Assembly: GCA_942492205.1 (NCBI GenBank)
Contig: CALODT010000001.1
Location: forward strand, 1,240,001 to 1,304,000
Direction of reading: 5' to 3'
From: UBA1847 sp942492205
GTDB lineage: Bacteria > Pseudomonadota > Gammaproteobacteria > Steroidobacterales > Woeseiaceae
Length of the DNA stretch: 64,000 bases
A program made the translations under genes and the position numbers. The notes under the pieces were generated by a model. The model did not search any database and was not told the DNA's origin. It worked only from the letters and a program-made list of their open reading frames with translations. Shown here piece by piece: positions 42,299 through 51,428 of this stretch (position 1 is the stretch's first letter; every line of letters begins with the position of its first letter).

Positions 42299-44557
42299 AT
42301 GCGCAAACAAACGATAGTTTTACTCGCGACTCTGGCGGTGGCGATGCCGGCGGTGCTGACATCAGAACCTGCTGTCGCGCAGGCTACGCCGAAGTCGAAT
42401 CAATTCTGGTGGCCTGACAACCTGGACCTTGGCCCGCTCCGCGACCACGGAGTCGAGTCGAACCCGATGGGCGATGACTTCAACTACGCCGCGGCCTTCG
42501 AGGCGCTGGATCTCGACGCCGTCAAAAAGGACATTGACACTGTGCTGACCACCTCGCAGGATTGGTGGCCGGCGGACTACGGCAATTACGGACCGTTTTT
42601 CATCCGCATGGCCTGGCACAGTGCGGGCACCTACCGCACGCTTGACGGTCGCGGTGGTGCCGGCGGCGGTCAACAACGTTTCGAGCCGCTCAACAGCTGG
42701 CCCGACAATGCCAACCTGGACAAGGCACGTCGCCTGCTCTGGCCGGTCAAGCAGGAGTATGGCCGCGCGCTGTCCTGGGCAGACCTGATGGTGCTTGCGG
42801 GCAACGTCTCGCTCGAGAACATGGGCTTCGAGACTTTCGGATTCGCCGGTGGACGCGAAGACGACTGGGAGGCCGACCTGGTCTACTGGGGACCTGAGAC
42901 AAAGATGCTGGACGACGAGCGTTACAGCGGCGACCGGAAGCTGCAGAGGCCTCTGGCTGCCGTTCAGATGGGCCTGATCTACGTCAACCCGGAGGGACCT
43001 AACGGTAACCCGGATCCGCTGTTGGCAGCGAAGGACATTCGAGACACCTTCGCGCGAATGGCGATGAACGATGAGGAAACCGTTGCCCTCATAGCCGGTG
43101 GGCACACCTTCGGTAAGAACCACGGTGCTCACAAGGTCGAAGATTGCGTAGGGGTCGAGCCGACCGCTGCCGGTATCGAAGAGCAGGGCTTTGGCTGGAC
43201 AAACAAGTGTGGCAGCGGCAACGCTGGCGACACCATTACCAGCGGCCTGGAAGGCGCATGGACGACCACGCCGGCCCAGTGGAGCATGAACTACCTGCAG
43301 AACCTGTTTGCCTTCGAGTGGGTGATGACGAAGAGCCCGGCCGGTGCAACGCAGTGGATCCCGAAAAACCCGGCGGCGGCCAACCTTGTGCCGGATGCAC
43401 ACGATCCGGACAAGCGGCACGCGCCCGTCATGCTAACGACGGATCTGTCGCTGAAGTTCGACCCGAGCTATCGCGAGATCTCAAAGCGGTTTCTCGAGAA
43501 CCCGGAGGAGTTCGAGCTCGCGTTTGCCAAAGCATGGTTCAAGCTGACGCATCGTGACATGGGTCCACGCGCCCGCTATGTCGGCAACGATATTCCGGAT
43601 GAAGTGCTGCTCTGGCAGGACCCGGTCCCTGCGGTCGATCATGCGCTGATTGATGCTGACGACATTGCCAAGCTGAAATCCGAGATTCTCGACACGGGGC
43701 TTACCGTCCCGCAGCTCGTCAGAACCGCCTGGGCATCTGCCTCTACTTACCGCGACACGGACATGCGCGGTGGAGCAAATGGGGCAAGGCTTCGACTGGC
43801 GCCTCAAGTCGACTGGGATGTTAACAACCCGGACGAGTTAGCCACGGTGCTAGGCCGTCTGGAACGCGTCCAGAAGGACTTCAATGGTGCTCAAAAAGGC
43901 GGCAAGAAAGTATCGCTCGCTGACCTGATCGTGCTCGGCGGCGCTGCTGCCATCGAGAAGGCAGCCAAGGCGGCCGGCAACGATGTCGAAGTTCCGTTCA
44001 CGCCGGGCCGCACGGACGCCAGCCAGGCGCAGACCGACATAGAGTCCTTCGACGTGCTGAAGCCGACGGCTGATGGCTTCCGGAACTACTTCGGTGAAGC
44101 CAACTACCGTTCACCGGCGGAAATGCTGGTTGAGAAGGCAGACCTGCTGACGCTGACGGCGCCCGAGATGACCGCGTTGGTTGGCGGAATGCGGGCTCTG
44201 AATGCGAATGCCGGCGGCGCCAGGCACGGTGTATTCACGGATCAGCCGGGAGCGTTGAGTAATGATTTCTTCGTGAACCTGCTGAGCATGGCAACCACGT
44301 GGGCGAAGTCTTCGAAGACGGCTGGAATCTATGAGGGCCGTGACCGAGTGACAGGTGAGCTGCAATGGACAGCTACTCCCGTCGACCTGGTATTTGGTTC
44401 ACATGCCGAACTTCGCGCGATCGCTGAAGTGTATGCAGAGAGCGGTGGCGAAGAGAAATTCATCGGTGACTTCGTTGCCGCATGGACCAAGGTAATGACG
44501 CTCGATCGCTTCGACCTGGATGAAGGGCAGGGCGACGGGGTTTACGCCAGCCGCTAA
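42299..44557 (+). CDS. katG: Catalase-peroxidase with signal peptide (periplasmic KatG)
   Basis: A 752-residue catalase-peroxidase that breaks down hydrogen peroxide and can oxidise organic donors. The N-terminus MRKQTIVLLATLAVAMPAVL then EPAVAQ is a Sec signal peptide, so the enzyme is exported. In the catalytic half: distal Arg103, Trp106 and His107 (RMAWHSAGTY), Tyr228 in QMGLIYVNPEGPNG and Met254, so the Trp-Tyr-Met crosslink needed for catalase activity is available, and proximal His269 in IAGGHTFGK. The C-terminal half (about 430-752) is the duplicated non-haem domain. Preceded by GAGGGGATAAGTTCA. A terminator follows at 44630. It is monocistronic and next to a decayed tRNA-Arg locus. 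Confidence 0.96.
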   Translation: MRKQTIVLLATLAVAMPAVLTSEPAVAQATPKSNQFWWPDNLDLGPLRDHGVESNPMGDDFNYAAAFEALDLDAVKKDIDTVLTTSQDWWPADYGNYGPFFIRMAWHSAGTYRTLDGRGGAGGGQQRFEPLNSWPDNANLDKARRLLWPVKQEYGRALSWADLMVLAGNVSLENMGFETFGFAGGREDDWEADLVYWGPETKMLDDERYSGDRKLQRPLAAVQMGLIYVNPEGPNGNPDPLLAAKDIRDTFARMAMNDEETVALIAGGHTFGKNHGAHKVEDCVGVEPTAAGIEEQGFGWTNKCGSGNAGDTITSGLEGAWTTTPAQWSMNYLQNLFAFEWVMTKSPAGATQWIPKNPAAANLVPDAHDPDKRHAPVMLTTDLSLKFDPSYREISKRFLENPEEFELAFAKAWFKLTHRDMGPRARYVGNDIPDEVLLWQDPVPAVDHALIDADDIAKLKSEILDTGLTVPQLVRTAWASASTYRDTDMRGGANGARLRLAPQVDWDVNNPDELATVLGRLERVQKDFNGAQKGGKKVSLADLIVLGGAAAIEKAAKAAGNDVEVPFTPGRTDASQAQTDIESFDVLKPTADGFRNYFGEANYRSPAEMLVEKADLLTLTAPEMTALVGGMRALNANAGGARHGVFTDQPGALSNDFFVNLLSMATTWAKSSKTAGIYEGRDRVTGELQWTATPVDLVFGSHAELRAIAEVYAESGGEEKFIGDFVAAWTKVMTLDRFDLDEGQGDGVYASR

Positions 44558-44629
44558 ACGCGGCGGCGACAGCCAGCGGGGATGGAGCATCCCGGAAGGT
44601 GCTCACGCCCCGTAACTCGCTGGAAATGG

Positions 44630-44660
44630 ACGGCGGCGCAATTTGCGCCGCCGTTTTCTC
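44630..44660 (+). terminator. Rho-independent terminator of katG
   Basis: An 11-bp stem (44630-44640 with 44644-44654, 3-base loop) is followed by TTTTCTCTC. It lies 73 bases past the katG stop and directly against the stop codon of the convergent gene. Confidence 0.9.
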
Positions 44661-45419
44661 TCAGGTGGTAACCGTCGACAAAGTCTTGTCTGCTTCAGAT
44701 CGGTCTTCCTGCAATTTTTCCAGTACCCACGCTTCGATTGTGTCGTAGTACTGCATCAGGAAAGTCCAGACGTAGCTCGATGCGGCATCCGCATCGTCGC
44801 TCAGATCATCGACAGAGGTGTAGTCGGCGTTCGCAGCTTCGTCGACGAAGATCGAGTAGAGGCTTTGCGACAGATCGACACCGTAGGTTTTGGCAAGGCG
44901 CCGGCCGATGACAGGAATATCCCTGACGAACTCGAATGCCATGTCGGTGTCGACGCGCCCGTCATTGTTGTAGTCGAAGTAAACGCCCTTCGGTATCCAG
45001 CCTGACTTGGCCATGCCGATATGCAGCCTGGTCGCAAAATCCTCGTAGCTGATTTCGACAACGACGTGCGTAATTTCATAGCTTGGCGTGTCCTCGGCGC
45101 CCGGGTCGTAGGGCGTGCTGGTTTCGAGGATATAGATTCCCGGCTTCAACGACTCGAGCTGCTCGGGCGTCGGCACACCGGGCTTTGCAGATGACAGGCC
45201 TTGCGTGCCCTCCAGCGCGTCGATTCGCCCTTGCTGACGTTCTAAAAGGTCTTGTAGTGCGGCCGCATCGTCTGCGGTTTGTTGCAGCGCGGCGGAGCTG
45301 TCGGACACCTGCGACTGAAGCTCCCGTATCTGAGCCGCCTGGAAGGCCAACGCGACGAAGCAAAACGCGACTGCAGCCAGAAGCAGGTAAGTAAAGAGGT
45401 TGCTCGTTCTCTGTTGCAT
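44661..45419 (-). CDS. Membrane-anchored coiled-coil protein of unknown function
   Basis: A 252-residue protein with one N-terminal transmembrane helix (about 9-28, FTYLLLAAVAFCFVALAFQ), a coiled coil (about 30-72, QIRELQSQVSDSSAALQQTA) and a C-terminal domain (about 85-250) predicted to face the periplasm. That domain has GIYILETSTPYDPG near its start and the loop FDYNNDGRVDTDMAFEF, which resembles a calcium-binding DxNxDGxxD loop. The tail is acidic. No family was recognised. It is convergent with katG and ahead of the GH30 gene. Confidence 0.7.
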   Translation of the reverse strand: MQQRTSNLFTYLLLAAVAFCFVALAFQAAQIRELQSQVSDSSAALQQTADDAAALQDLLERQQGRIDALEGTQGLSSAKPGVPTPEQLESLKPGIYILETSTPYDPGAEDTPSYEITHVVVEISYEDFATRLHIGMAKSGWIPKGVYFDYNNDGRVDTDMAFEFVRDIPVIGRRLAKTYGVDLSQSLYSIFVDEAANADYTSVDDLSDDADAASSYVWTFLMQYYDTIEAWVLEKLQEDRSEADKTLSTVTT

Positions 45420-45463
45420 CAGAAGTTCCGATTCTACCTGTCTATTGTAAGGGCGAGAGCGAG

Positions 45464-47173
45464 CTAGAGCTGCACCCGCACTGTCTGTAATGAGTTGGCC
45501 GGAATGTCCACGGCCGCCTGTTGTGCGCCAATCCGCAAGGAGTACTTCAGGCTCTGCTTGGTCGTATTCAGGACCTGCACACTCAGGAGCTTTTCAAAAT
45601 TCACGGTTGCACTCGCGTGCAGTGCGTCCTCATCGAGCCCGACCAGGTGTTTATCGGCCTGAACCGCCCTGTCGCCCGGCCGAATCGTGCGGCTGAACTG
45701 CGCCAGAACGTAGTAGATCGGCGTGTAGTAAATATATCCGGTGTCCGTGTCGATCATGATGGGCGCGCCGCAATAGTTGCCGACGTGATTAGGTCCGCCA
45801 TCCTTGTCCAGGACAACATTCCAGTCGATCCAGCCGTCCATCCAGTGGTTCAGGCTGACGATGATATTCCGCGCGTAGCGATGAACGGGCGTGTAAATCG
45901 GGTGATCCTCGTTGTTCGGTGCCCATGTCGCCGTGTACGCCCAGTCTGTCGCATTCGGGTTCCACCAGAAATCATCGTTATCGAACCAGCCAGACTCCTT
46001 GAAACGCACCGGGTCCAGGACACCGCCCGGTGCGTCCTTGCCGAGATCGTCGATGGTGCCCTCGGTGTGAATAATCGAGAACTCGGGGAATTTCTCATGG
46101 ACACGTTCGAACACTTCCTCGTACACCTTGTAGGTGCTTTCGTACCAGTGCACGGCCGCTCCATGCACAAAGGGCGCCGTCTCCGGATCGCCGAAAATGA
46201 CGTCTGTCCAGTGCTCCAGGCCATCGCGGTTCTGATCGTAGATCAGCAGCTTCACATCGCCGTAACCAGTCGCCCGCAGGGTAGGGCCCAGATGTTTCTT
46301 GATGAATGCGTTCTGGGTCTCCGGCGTGAAATGCATGCTCTCCCATTGGCCACTGTTGCCATGCGGCTCATTGACCGGCGTCAGTCCCCAGATGCTGACA
46401 CCCTCATCGTTGTAGGTGTCGAGGTAGCGGCTGAGGTAATCGGCAAACGTCTGCACGTATTCCGGTTTAAGCATGCCGCCGGTGCCCGCAAAGTTGTTTT
46501 CCGCGGTCCCGGGGATGTACCAGTCTTCGATGTCCTTCATCCACGAGGGTGCGGTCCAGGCCGAGGCAATGATTCTGAGATCACCTGATTCCTGGCGGCT
46601 CTTTATGGCCTGTGCTTCCTTGATCATGGGCAGCAGATCAAAGCGCTCGTCCTTGATGCCCGGATAGTCAGAAGAACGGAAGCCGTCTTTGTCCGGGGTA
46701 ATACTGAAGTGCCTGAGCGTTTCATCACCAGCCACGTCGGCGTACGAGTATTTGCCGACAACCGAGAAATCGGTTGCGCCAATCGGTGTTCGGGTCAGCG
46801 AGAAATTGGCGCCGCGTTCACTGAAAATCTCCTCCATCACCTCGGCGCGCTTGTCAGGTTCAAGGTGTGCCAGTACGAAAGCTGACGATTCGGTGAATGA
46901 TGAGCCGATGCCGACAATCGTCTGTTTGACGATGTCCGGTCGTATGGTGATGGTCGTACCGCTGGACGGGCTGCGATCGAACGGCAGGTTTTCGCTGGTC
47001 GTCATCTTGTCACCGGCTTCGCTGGTTAGCAGGACCTCAGTGGTCGCGGACAAGTGGTAATCGATGTCAGTCATATCGGCGGCCAATTCGACTCCTTGCT
47101 TCGGGGAGGCGCAAGCGCACAGAAAAGCGGCTGTGCACGCTGTAATGAAATACTCCGTGTGTTTGCCAGTCAT
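45464..47173 (-). CDS. GH30-family glycosidase lipoprotein (glucosylceramidase-like)
   Basis: A 569-residue glycoside hydrolase. The N-terminal signal has a lipobox (LCAC, Cys21), so the enzyme is lipid-anchored. The (beta/alpha)8 domain shows GIGSSFTESSAFVLAHLEPD, LRIIASAWTAPSWMKDIEDW, acid/base Glu269 in GLTPVNEPHG and nucleophile Glu371 in IIHTEGTIDD; the C-terminal beta-domain (about 490-569) ends in SLQTVRVQL. GH30 enzymes cleave beta-glucosides, beta-1,6-glucans, xylans or fucosides; which one cannot be told here. The start at 47173 was chosen for its lipoprotein signal and AAGGGAAAGATCA upstream; an in-frame ATG 402 bases further up gives no signal. Confidence 0.93.
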   Translation of the reverse strand: MTGKHTEYFITACTAAFLCACASPKQGVELAADMTDIDYHLSATTEVLLTSEAGDKMTTSENLPFDRSPSSGTTITIRPDIVKQTIVGIGSSFTESSAFVLAHLEPDKRAEVMEEIFSERGANFSLTRTPIGATDFSVVGKYSYADVAGDETLRHFSITPDKDGFRSSDYPGIKDERFDLLPMIKEAQAIKSRQESGDLRIIASAWTAPSWMKDIEDWYIPGTAENNFAGTGGMLKPEYVQTFADYLSRYLDTYNDEGVSIWGLTPVNEPHGNSGQWESMHFTPETQNAFIKKHLGPTLRATGYGDVKLLIYDQNRDGLEHWTDVIFGDPETAPFVHGAAVHWYESTYKVYEEVFERVHEKFPEFSIIHTEGTIDDLGKDAPGGVLDPVRFKESGWFDNDDFWWNPNATDWAYTATWAPNNEDHPIYTPVHRYARNIIVSLNHWMDGWIDWNVVLDKDGGPNHVGNYCGAPIMIDTDTGYIYYTPIYYVLAQFSRTIRPGDRAVQADKHLVGLDEDALHASATVNFEKLLSVQVLNTTKQSLKYSLRIGAQQAAVDIPANSLQTVRVQL

Positions 47174-47448
47174 TGATCTTTCCCTTGCGGCGCAGCAAGA
47201 CGAATTCTCGGTAGCAACGGCGGTGATCCAGGAGGTGCATCTTGCACCAGCGCAGGTCCGTAGCCTACCGAATCCGAGGCGTGGAAAGTAGCCGGAATCG
47301 GCCTGTTTCGATCGAGCTGGCTGCATCAGCTTAACGGGCCCCGGTTGAGCCATTGAAACGGGTGATGCCGCGCTGGCTGAACTTGCCGAAATGACTTTCG
47401 GTTTGCGACTCCGTATAAGGAGATTGCAGAACCTTGCCGGAGTGAAGA

Positions 47449-48561
47449 ATGAAGCTGCGATACAAGATACTGGGAGGCCTGCTGGCGCTTGTGCTGCTTG
47501 CGGTGACGTCCCTCGCCATAGCGATAGGCTATACGGCCGACTGTGAGCCGCCGTCCGCGGTCGCCGACAATGCACAGCTAATGAAGGCCGTCGTCTACCG
47601 ATGCTACGGCTCCCCGGATGTACTCGAATACTCAGACGTCCCGAAACCGGTACCGGCTGACAACGAGGTCCTGGTAAAGGTCATGGCGGCCTCGGTCAAT
47701 CCGCTGGACTGGCACTACATGCGAGGATCGCCATTCTTTATGCGCCTCGGCGTGGGTTTGGGAGCGCCCGAGGATACGCGGCTCGGCGTTGATTTCGCCG
47801 GCATCGTCGAGTCAGTCGGCAAAAATGTCACACGCTACAAGCCCGGTGACGAAGTGTTTGGTGGCGCCAGTGGTGCCTTTGCGGAGTATCTCGTCATTCG
47901 CGAGGACCGTGCACTCGCGACAAAGCCCGCAAACGTAACGTTTGAAGAAGCCGCGTCTGTGACCATCGCCGGAGTGACCGCGCTGCAGGCACTGCGCGAT
48001 CATGGCGCGCTGCAGGCGGGACAAAAGGTGTTGATCAACGGCGCGTCGGGTGGCGTGGGTACCTTCGCCGTACAAATCGCTAAATCGATGGGTGCCGAAG
48101 TAACCGGGGTATGCAGCACTCGCAACGTTGAAATGGTCACTGCGATCGGTGCGGACCATGTCATCGACTACAAGCAGCAGAACTACACAGACGGTGATGA
48201 GCGCTACGACCTGATCGTCGATATGGTCAGCAATCACGGACTACTGGCGAATACCAAGGTGATCCAGGACAGCGGCACCCTGGTCATGGTTGGCGGGCCT
48301 ACCGGCGACTGGTTAAAGCCGCTTGCCGGGCCATTGAAGGCAATGCTGATGTCACCGTTTCTGGATCAGCGAGTCGGCATGATGTTGGGGCGGCTGAGCC
48401 CTGAGGATCTTGCCTTCATTGCGGAGCTCATGCAGGCGGGCGCAGTAACGCCGGTTATCGATCAGCGCTTTTCACTGGCCGAGGTTGCCGATGCGATTCG
48501 GTACTCAGAAACCGGGCGCGCTCGTGGCAAGATAATTATCAACGTAGCGCCGGATTCCTGA
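47449..48561 (+). CDS. Zinc-independent MDR oxidoreductase with N-terminal membrane anchor
   Basis: A 370-residue quinone-oxidoreductase-like medium-chain dehydrogenase. Residues about 6-28 are a transmembrane helix, unusual for this family. The catalytic domain opens with MKAVVYRCYGSPDVLEYSDV (internal, about 45), VNPLDWHYMRG and GVDFAGIVESVGKNVTRYKP. NAD(P)-binding domain: GQKVLINGASGGVGTFAVQI, and RARGKIIINV near the end. No zinc-ligand cysteines are present. The substrate is probably an enone or quinone. An ATG at 47581 (after the helix) would give a soluble enzyme; the ATG at 47449 was chosen because the intervening 44 codons are well formed. Confidence 0.88.
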   Translation: MKLRYKILGGLLALVLLAVTSLAIAIGYTADCEPPSAVADNAQLMKAVVYRCYGSPDVLEYSDVPKPVPADNEVLVKVMAASVNPLDWHYMRGSPFFMRLGVGLGAPEDTRLGVDFAGIVESVGKNVTRYKPGDEVFGGASGAFAEYLVIREDRALATKPANVTFEEAASVTIAGVTALQALRDHGALQAGQKVLINGASGGVGTFAVQIAKSMGAEVTGVCSTRNVEMVTAIGADHVIDYKQQNYTDGDERYDLIVDMVSNHGLLANTKVIQDSGTLVMVGGPTGDWLKPLAGPLKAMLMSPFLDQRVGMMLGRLSPEDLAFIAELMQAGAVTPVIDQRFSLAEVADAIRYSETGRARGKIIINVAPDS

Positions 48562-48617
48562 TGCTTTCCCGACATGCGGGCCCTGCATCGGGGTAGCCGA
48601 ACCCTCAGGGTGTTGCG

Positions 48618-49043
48618 CTAGTCGAGGGCGCTGGCTACGCGTTGCTTGTAGGTGTCGTGACAGGCAATGCAGCCGTCGGTCAATTCCCCGAACTTGCGCA
48701 ATGCTTTGTCCCGGTCAGGCGCTTTGGCCGCGTCAATTATTTCCAGCGACAGGTCGTGTACGCGCGTATCGAGCTGCTTGAATGCCGGCATTTCCTCGCC
48801 GAGTTCTGCGGCGACGAGTTTGACCTGCTCAGGCGGGATTTTCGGGTGCTTGGCAACGCCAGACGCACCGTCGGCGACCAGGCCAAGATCGTCGCTCAGA
48901 AGTCCGTCGGCTATCTTGACGTAGTCATCTCGAAGGCCCTGCATAATCTGTTTCAGCGATAGCGCTTCGCCGGATGCGGCGAGCCCGGGCGCGAATATCA
49001 GGGCAAGCGTTAATAGCGGTACGGCAAATCTGCGATCAATCAC
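48618..49043 (-). CDS. Cytochrome c'-like monohaem protein
   Basis: A 141-residue exported protein with signal peptide (1-22, ending GLAASGE), mostly helical, and one haem site near the C-terminus: CIACH in LTDGCIACHDTYKQR. A single CXXCH in the last helix is the hallmark of class II cytochromes (cytochrome c', c-556). The helix with LKQIMQGLRDDYVKIADGLL may supply the other axial side. Roles of relatives include NO binding and electron transfer. It is divergent from the acyl-CoA ligase gene, with 127 bases between starts. Confidence 0.88.
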   Translation of the reverse strand: MIDRRFAVPLLTLALIFAPGLAASGEALSLKQIMQGLRDDYVKIADGLLSDDLGLVADGASGVAKHPKIPPEQVKLVAAELGEEMPAFKQLDTRVHDLSLEIIDAAKAPDRDKALRKFGELTDGCIACHDTYKQRVASALD

Positions 49044-49170
49044 GTGAATGTCCTGCGGCTTCGGTAGTCATCCTGACCACACCAAGTCTACGCGATCTTC
49101 GCAGCTTTCGCCGGAACGCATGCTTGGCTCGCATTTCTCGATATACTGCGAGAAAAAGAGGCCGAAACCG

Positions 49171-50676
49171 ATGCATACATTCGCGGATCCACTGACGCGC
49201 GCCGTTCAGGTGGCTGGAGATCGTACCGCCGTTATTTCCGAGGGACGGCGGCTCACGCACCGCGAGTTGCAATCGCGATGCCGGCGTCTCGCAACGGTAC
49301 TCAAGGACCTCGGCGCAAAGCCTGGCGACCGCATCGCTGTGCTGGCCGCCAATACGCACCATTACCTGGAAGCCTACGTCGCAATTCCGGCGGCGGGGTT
49401 CGTCATCGTACCGCTCAATACCCGACACGCCGAGCCCGAGCTGCGCTACGCCATCGAGGACGCGGGTGCCACGGTGCTTATTGCGGACAGGGACCCCGGC
49501 GGGCTGCGCGAAACTGTCGACACCGTTATTTCGATTCCAGATGAGTACGATGCATTGCTTGATGCCGCAGGCGAATCAGAGCTGGGCGCGACTGTGACGG
49601 AAGACTCGCTGGCCGGCCTGTTCTATACCGGTGGTACCACCGGCGCTTCCAAAGGCGTGATGCTGACGCATCGAAACCTCATCGCCAATACGTTCCACTT
49701 CATGACGATGGCGCCGCCGGCCGCGGATAGCGTTTTCCTGATCATGGCGCCGATGTTTCACGCCGCAGGTTCGAACGGCGTGCTTGCCGGAATCTGGTCA
49801 GGCGGCTGCCAGATTCCGCTGAAAGTATTCGACCCGGCGGTGGCGTTGGACATGATCGAGAAGTACGAGGTCACGCACACACTGGGCGTGCCGACGATGA
49901 TCGCGGCGATCGCCGAGCTGCAACACTCGGAGCCGCGCGATACGCGCTCGTTGCGCATGGTTGCCCACGGCGGCTCGCCGATCGCTACAGAGGTTGTGCG
50001 GCGTGCGGCGAGTGCTTTTCCCACGGCGGAGTTTGTGCATGTCTACGGCATGACGGAAGGCTCACCACTGGTCACCGGCTTGAGGAATGAACAGGACCTG
50101 CTGGATGTCGATCGCAGTCGCTCTTGCGGCCAGGCGTTGATCGGTGTGCAGGTGAAGATCATAGACGAGGAAGGCAACGAGATGCCGACCGGCGAAGTGG
50201 GCGAGCTCGCCGCCCGTGGCCCCAATATCATGAAAGGCTACTGGAACAAGCCGGAGCAGACAGCAGAGGTTCTGCGCGACGACTGGTATCGCTCAGGCGA
50301 TATGGGCTACCTTGACGAGGAAGGCTTTGTCTTCCTGGTTGATCGTGCGAAGGACATGATCGTCAGCGGCGGCGAGAACGTCTATTGTTCCGAAGTCGAA
50401 GAGGCGCTTTATAAACATCCGGCAGTGCTCGAGGCCGCTGTGTTCGGCGTACCGGACGAGGCCTGGGGCGAGTGTGTGCATGCGGTCGTCGTGCCTCGAG
50501 AGGACGTAACGTCTGAAGAACTCATAGAGTTTTGTCGCCAGCACATTGCGGGTTATAAACTGCCAAAGGCAATCACGCTGTCCAGCGAGGAGCTGCCGAA
50601 ATCGGGACCAGGGAAGATCCTGAAGCGCGAGCTGCGCGAGCCGTTCTGGGCGGGGCACGAAAGAAAAGTAAACTGA
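49171..50676 (+). CDS. AMP-dependent acyl-CoA synthetase/ligase
   Basis: A 501-residue ANL-superfamily enzyme that activates a carboxylic acid to an acyl-AMP and transfers it to CoA. Motifs: P-loop-like YTGGTTGASKGVMLTH (152-167), GSNGVLAGIWSGG, VYGMTEGSPLVTG, YRSGDMGYLDEEGF and the C-terminal hinge DRAKDMIVSGGENVYCSEVE, then LPKSGPGKILKRELRE with the catalytic lysine. Start at ATG 49171 after AAAGAGGCC; an in-frame start at 49048 would overlap the promoter region of the divergent cytochrome. Substrate length unknown (medium or long-chain or aromatic). YgbA follows after 17 bases. Confidence 0.93.
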   Translation: MHTFADPLTRAVQVAGDRTAVISEGRRLTHRELQSRCRRLATVLKDLGAKPGDRIAVLAANTHHYLEAYVAIPAAGFVIVPLNTRHAEPELRYAIEDAGATVLIADRDPGGLRETVDTVISIPDEYDALLDAAGESELGATVTEDSLAGLFYTGGTTGASKGVMLTHRNLIANTFHFMTMAPPAADSVFLIMAPMFHAAGSNGVLAGIWSGGCQIPLKVFDPAVALDMIEKYEVTHTLGVPTMIAAIAELQHSEPRDTRSLRMVAHGGSPIATEVVRRAASAFPTAEFVHVYGMTEGSPLVTGLRNEQDLLDVDRSRSCGQALIGVQVKIIDEEGNEMPTGEVGELAARGPNIMKGYWNKPEQTAEVLRDDWYRSGDMGYLDEEGFVFLVDRAKDMIVSGGENVYCSEVEEALYKHPAVLEAAVFGVPDEAWGECVHAVVVPREDVTSEELIEFCRQHIAGYKLPKAITLSSEELPKSGPGKILKRELREPFWAGHERKVN

Positions 50677-50693
50677 AGCAAGGCCAACCAGCT

Positions 50694-51068
50694 ATGCACG
50701 GTATCCAAAAGCGCCTGGCTCGTGAGCGAGTCACGATGAGCAAGATGGTGGGGATCTATTGTTCCGCGCATCATGGTACTTCGGGCGATGCCCTGTGCGC
50801 CGATTGCCGGGTGTTTCTCGACTACGCCGAGACGCGCTTGCACAAGTGTCCGTATGGCGAAGAAAAGCCGACCTGCGCTAACTGCCCGGTGCATTGCTAC
50901 AAGCCGGCGCAACGCGAGCAGGCGCGAAAGATCATGCGCTTTGCCGGGCCTCGGATGTTGCTGCGCCACCCCTTGCTGGCGATCAGACACCAGCTCGACG
51001 GTCTGAGGAAGGCGAGGCATCCTCGGGAACTGACGCGCGAACAACGGCTGGATGCACGCAAGAAATAG
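50694..51068 (+). CDS. ygbA: YgbA-type nitrous-oxide-stimulated-promoter family protein
   Basis: A 124-residue cysteine-rich protein of the YgbA_NO family: MSKMVGIYCSAHHGTSGDAL, CADCRVFLDYAETRLHKCPY, then KPTCANCPVHCYKPAQREQA and RFAGPRMLLRHPLLAIRH. The cysteines likely bind a metal or iron-sulfur centre. In E. coli ygbA belongs to the nitric-oxide-responsive regulon, so a role in nitrosative stress recovery is inferred. It starts 17 bases behind the acyl-CoA ligase gene. Two in-frame ATGs exist (50694, 50736); the first was kept. Confidence 0.9.
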   Translation: MHGIQKRLARERVTMSKMVGIYCSAHHGTSGDALCADCRVFLDYAETRLHKCPYGEEKPTCANCPVHCYKPAQREQARKIMRFAGPRMLLRHPLLAIRHQLDGLRKARHPRELTREQRLDARKK

Positions 51069-51428
51069 CAGCGCCCTGGGCGGGGCAGCGCCAAAGCGGA
51101 TGCGCATCACTGCCATCCGGCTACCAACCCCTGCAGACGACCTGGCGTGAGACAGGCGCTTGACGGGTTCTCGAACGATTCTCTGAGCAGCTCCAAGGGC
51201 TCGGTCACCACCGGTCCTGAGCGGGGCCGATAGTTCGGAAGCACGAGTTGCGCGATGTAGACAAGCGGCGTTGACCGCGTGTTGTCCGAAATACCAGCCG
51301 CAGGATGGCTGGCTCAGGCAATAACTGAGGTGCATTTTTTGCCTGTATAATCCAGCTACAACAGGATCAGGCTATCTCTGCACGGCGCTGGCCGCATACT
51401 CGTTCGATTTCTGACAGGGAGATTCACC
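51069..51428. other. Intergenic region upstream of the exported DUF4412-like gene
   Basis: No gene is supported in these 360 bases. A good -10 sequence TATAAT occurs at 51346-51351 with a poor -35 region, about 78 bases ahead of the next ATG. Nothing else was recognised. Confidence 0.4.

Noticed and set aside
42362..43420. Minus-strand ORF (352 codons) opposite katG
   Set aside because: Antisense shadow of the catalytic half of KatG.
45521..46588. Plus-strand ORF (355 codons) opposite the GH30 gene
   Set aside because: Antisense shadow of a gene with both catalytic glutamates in place.
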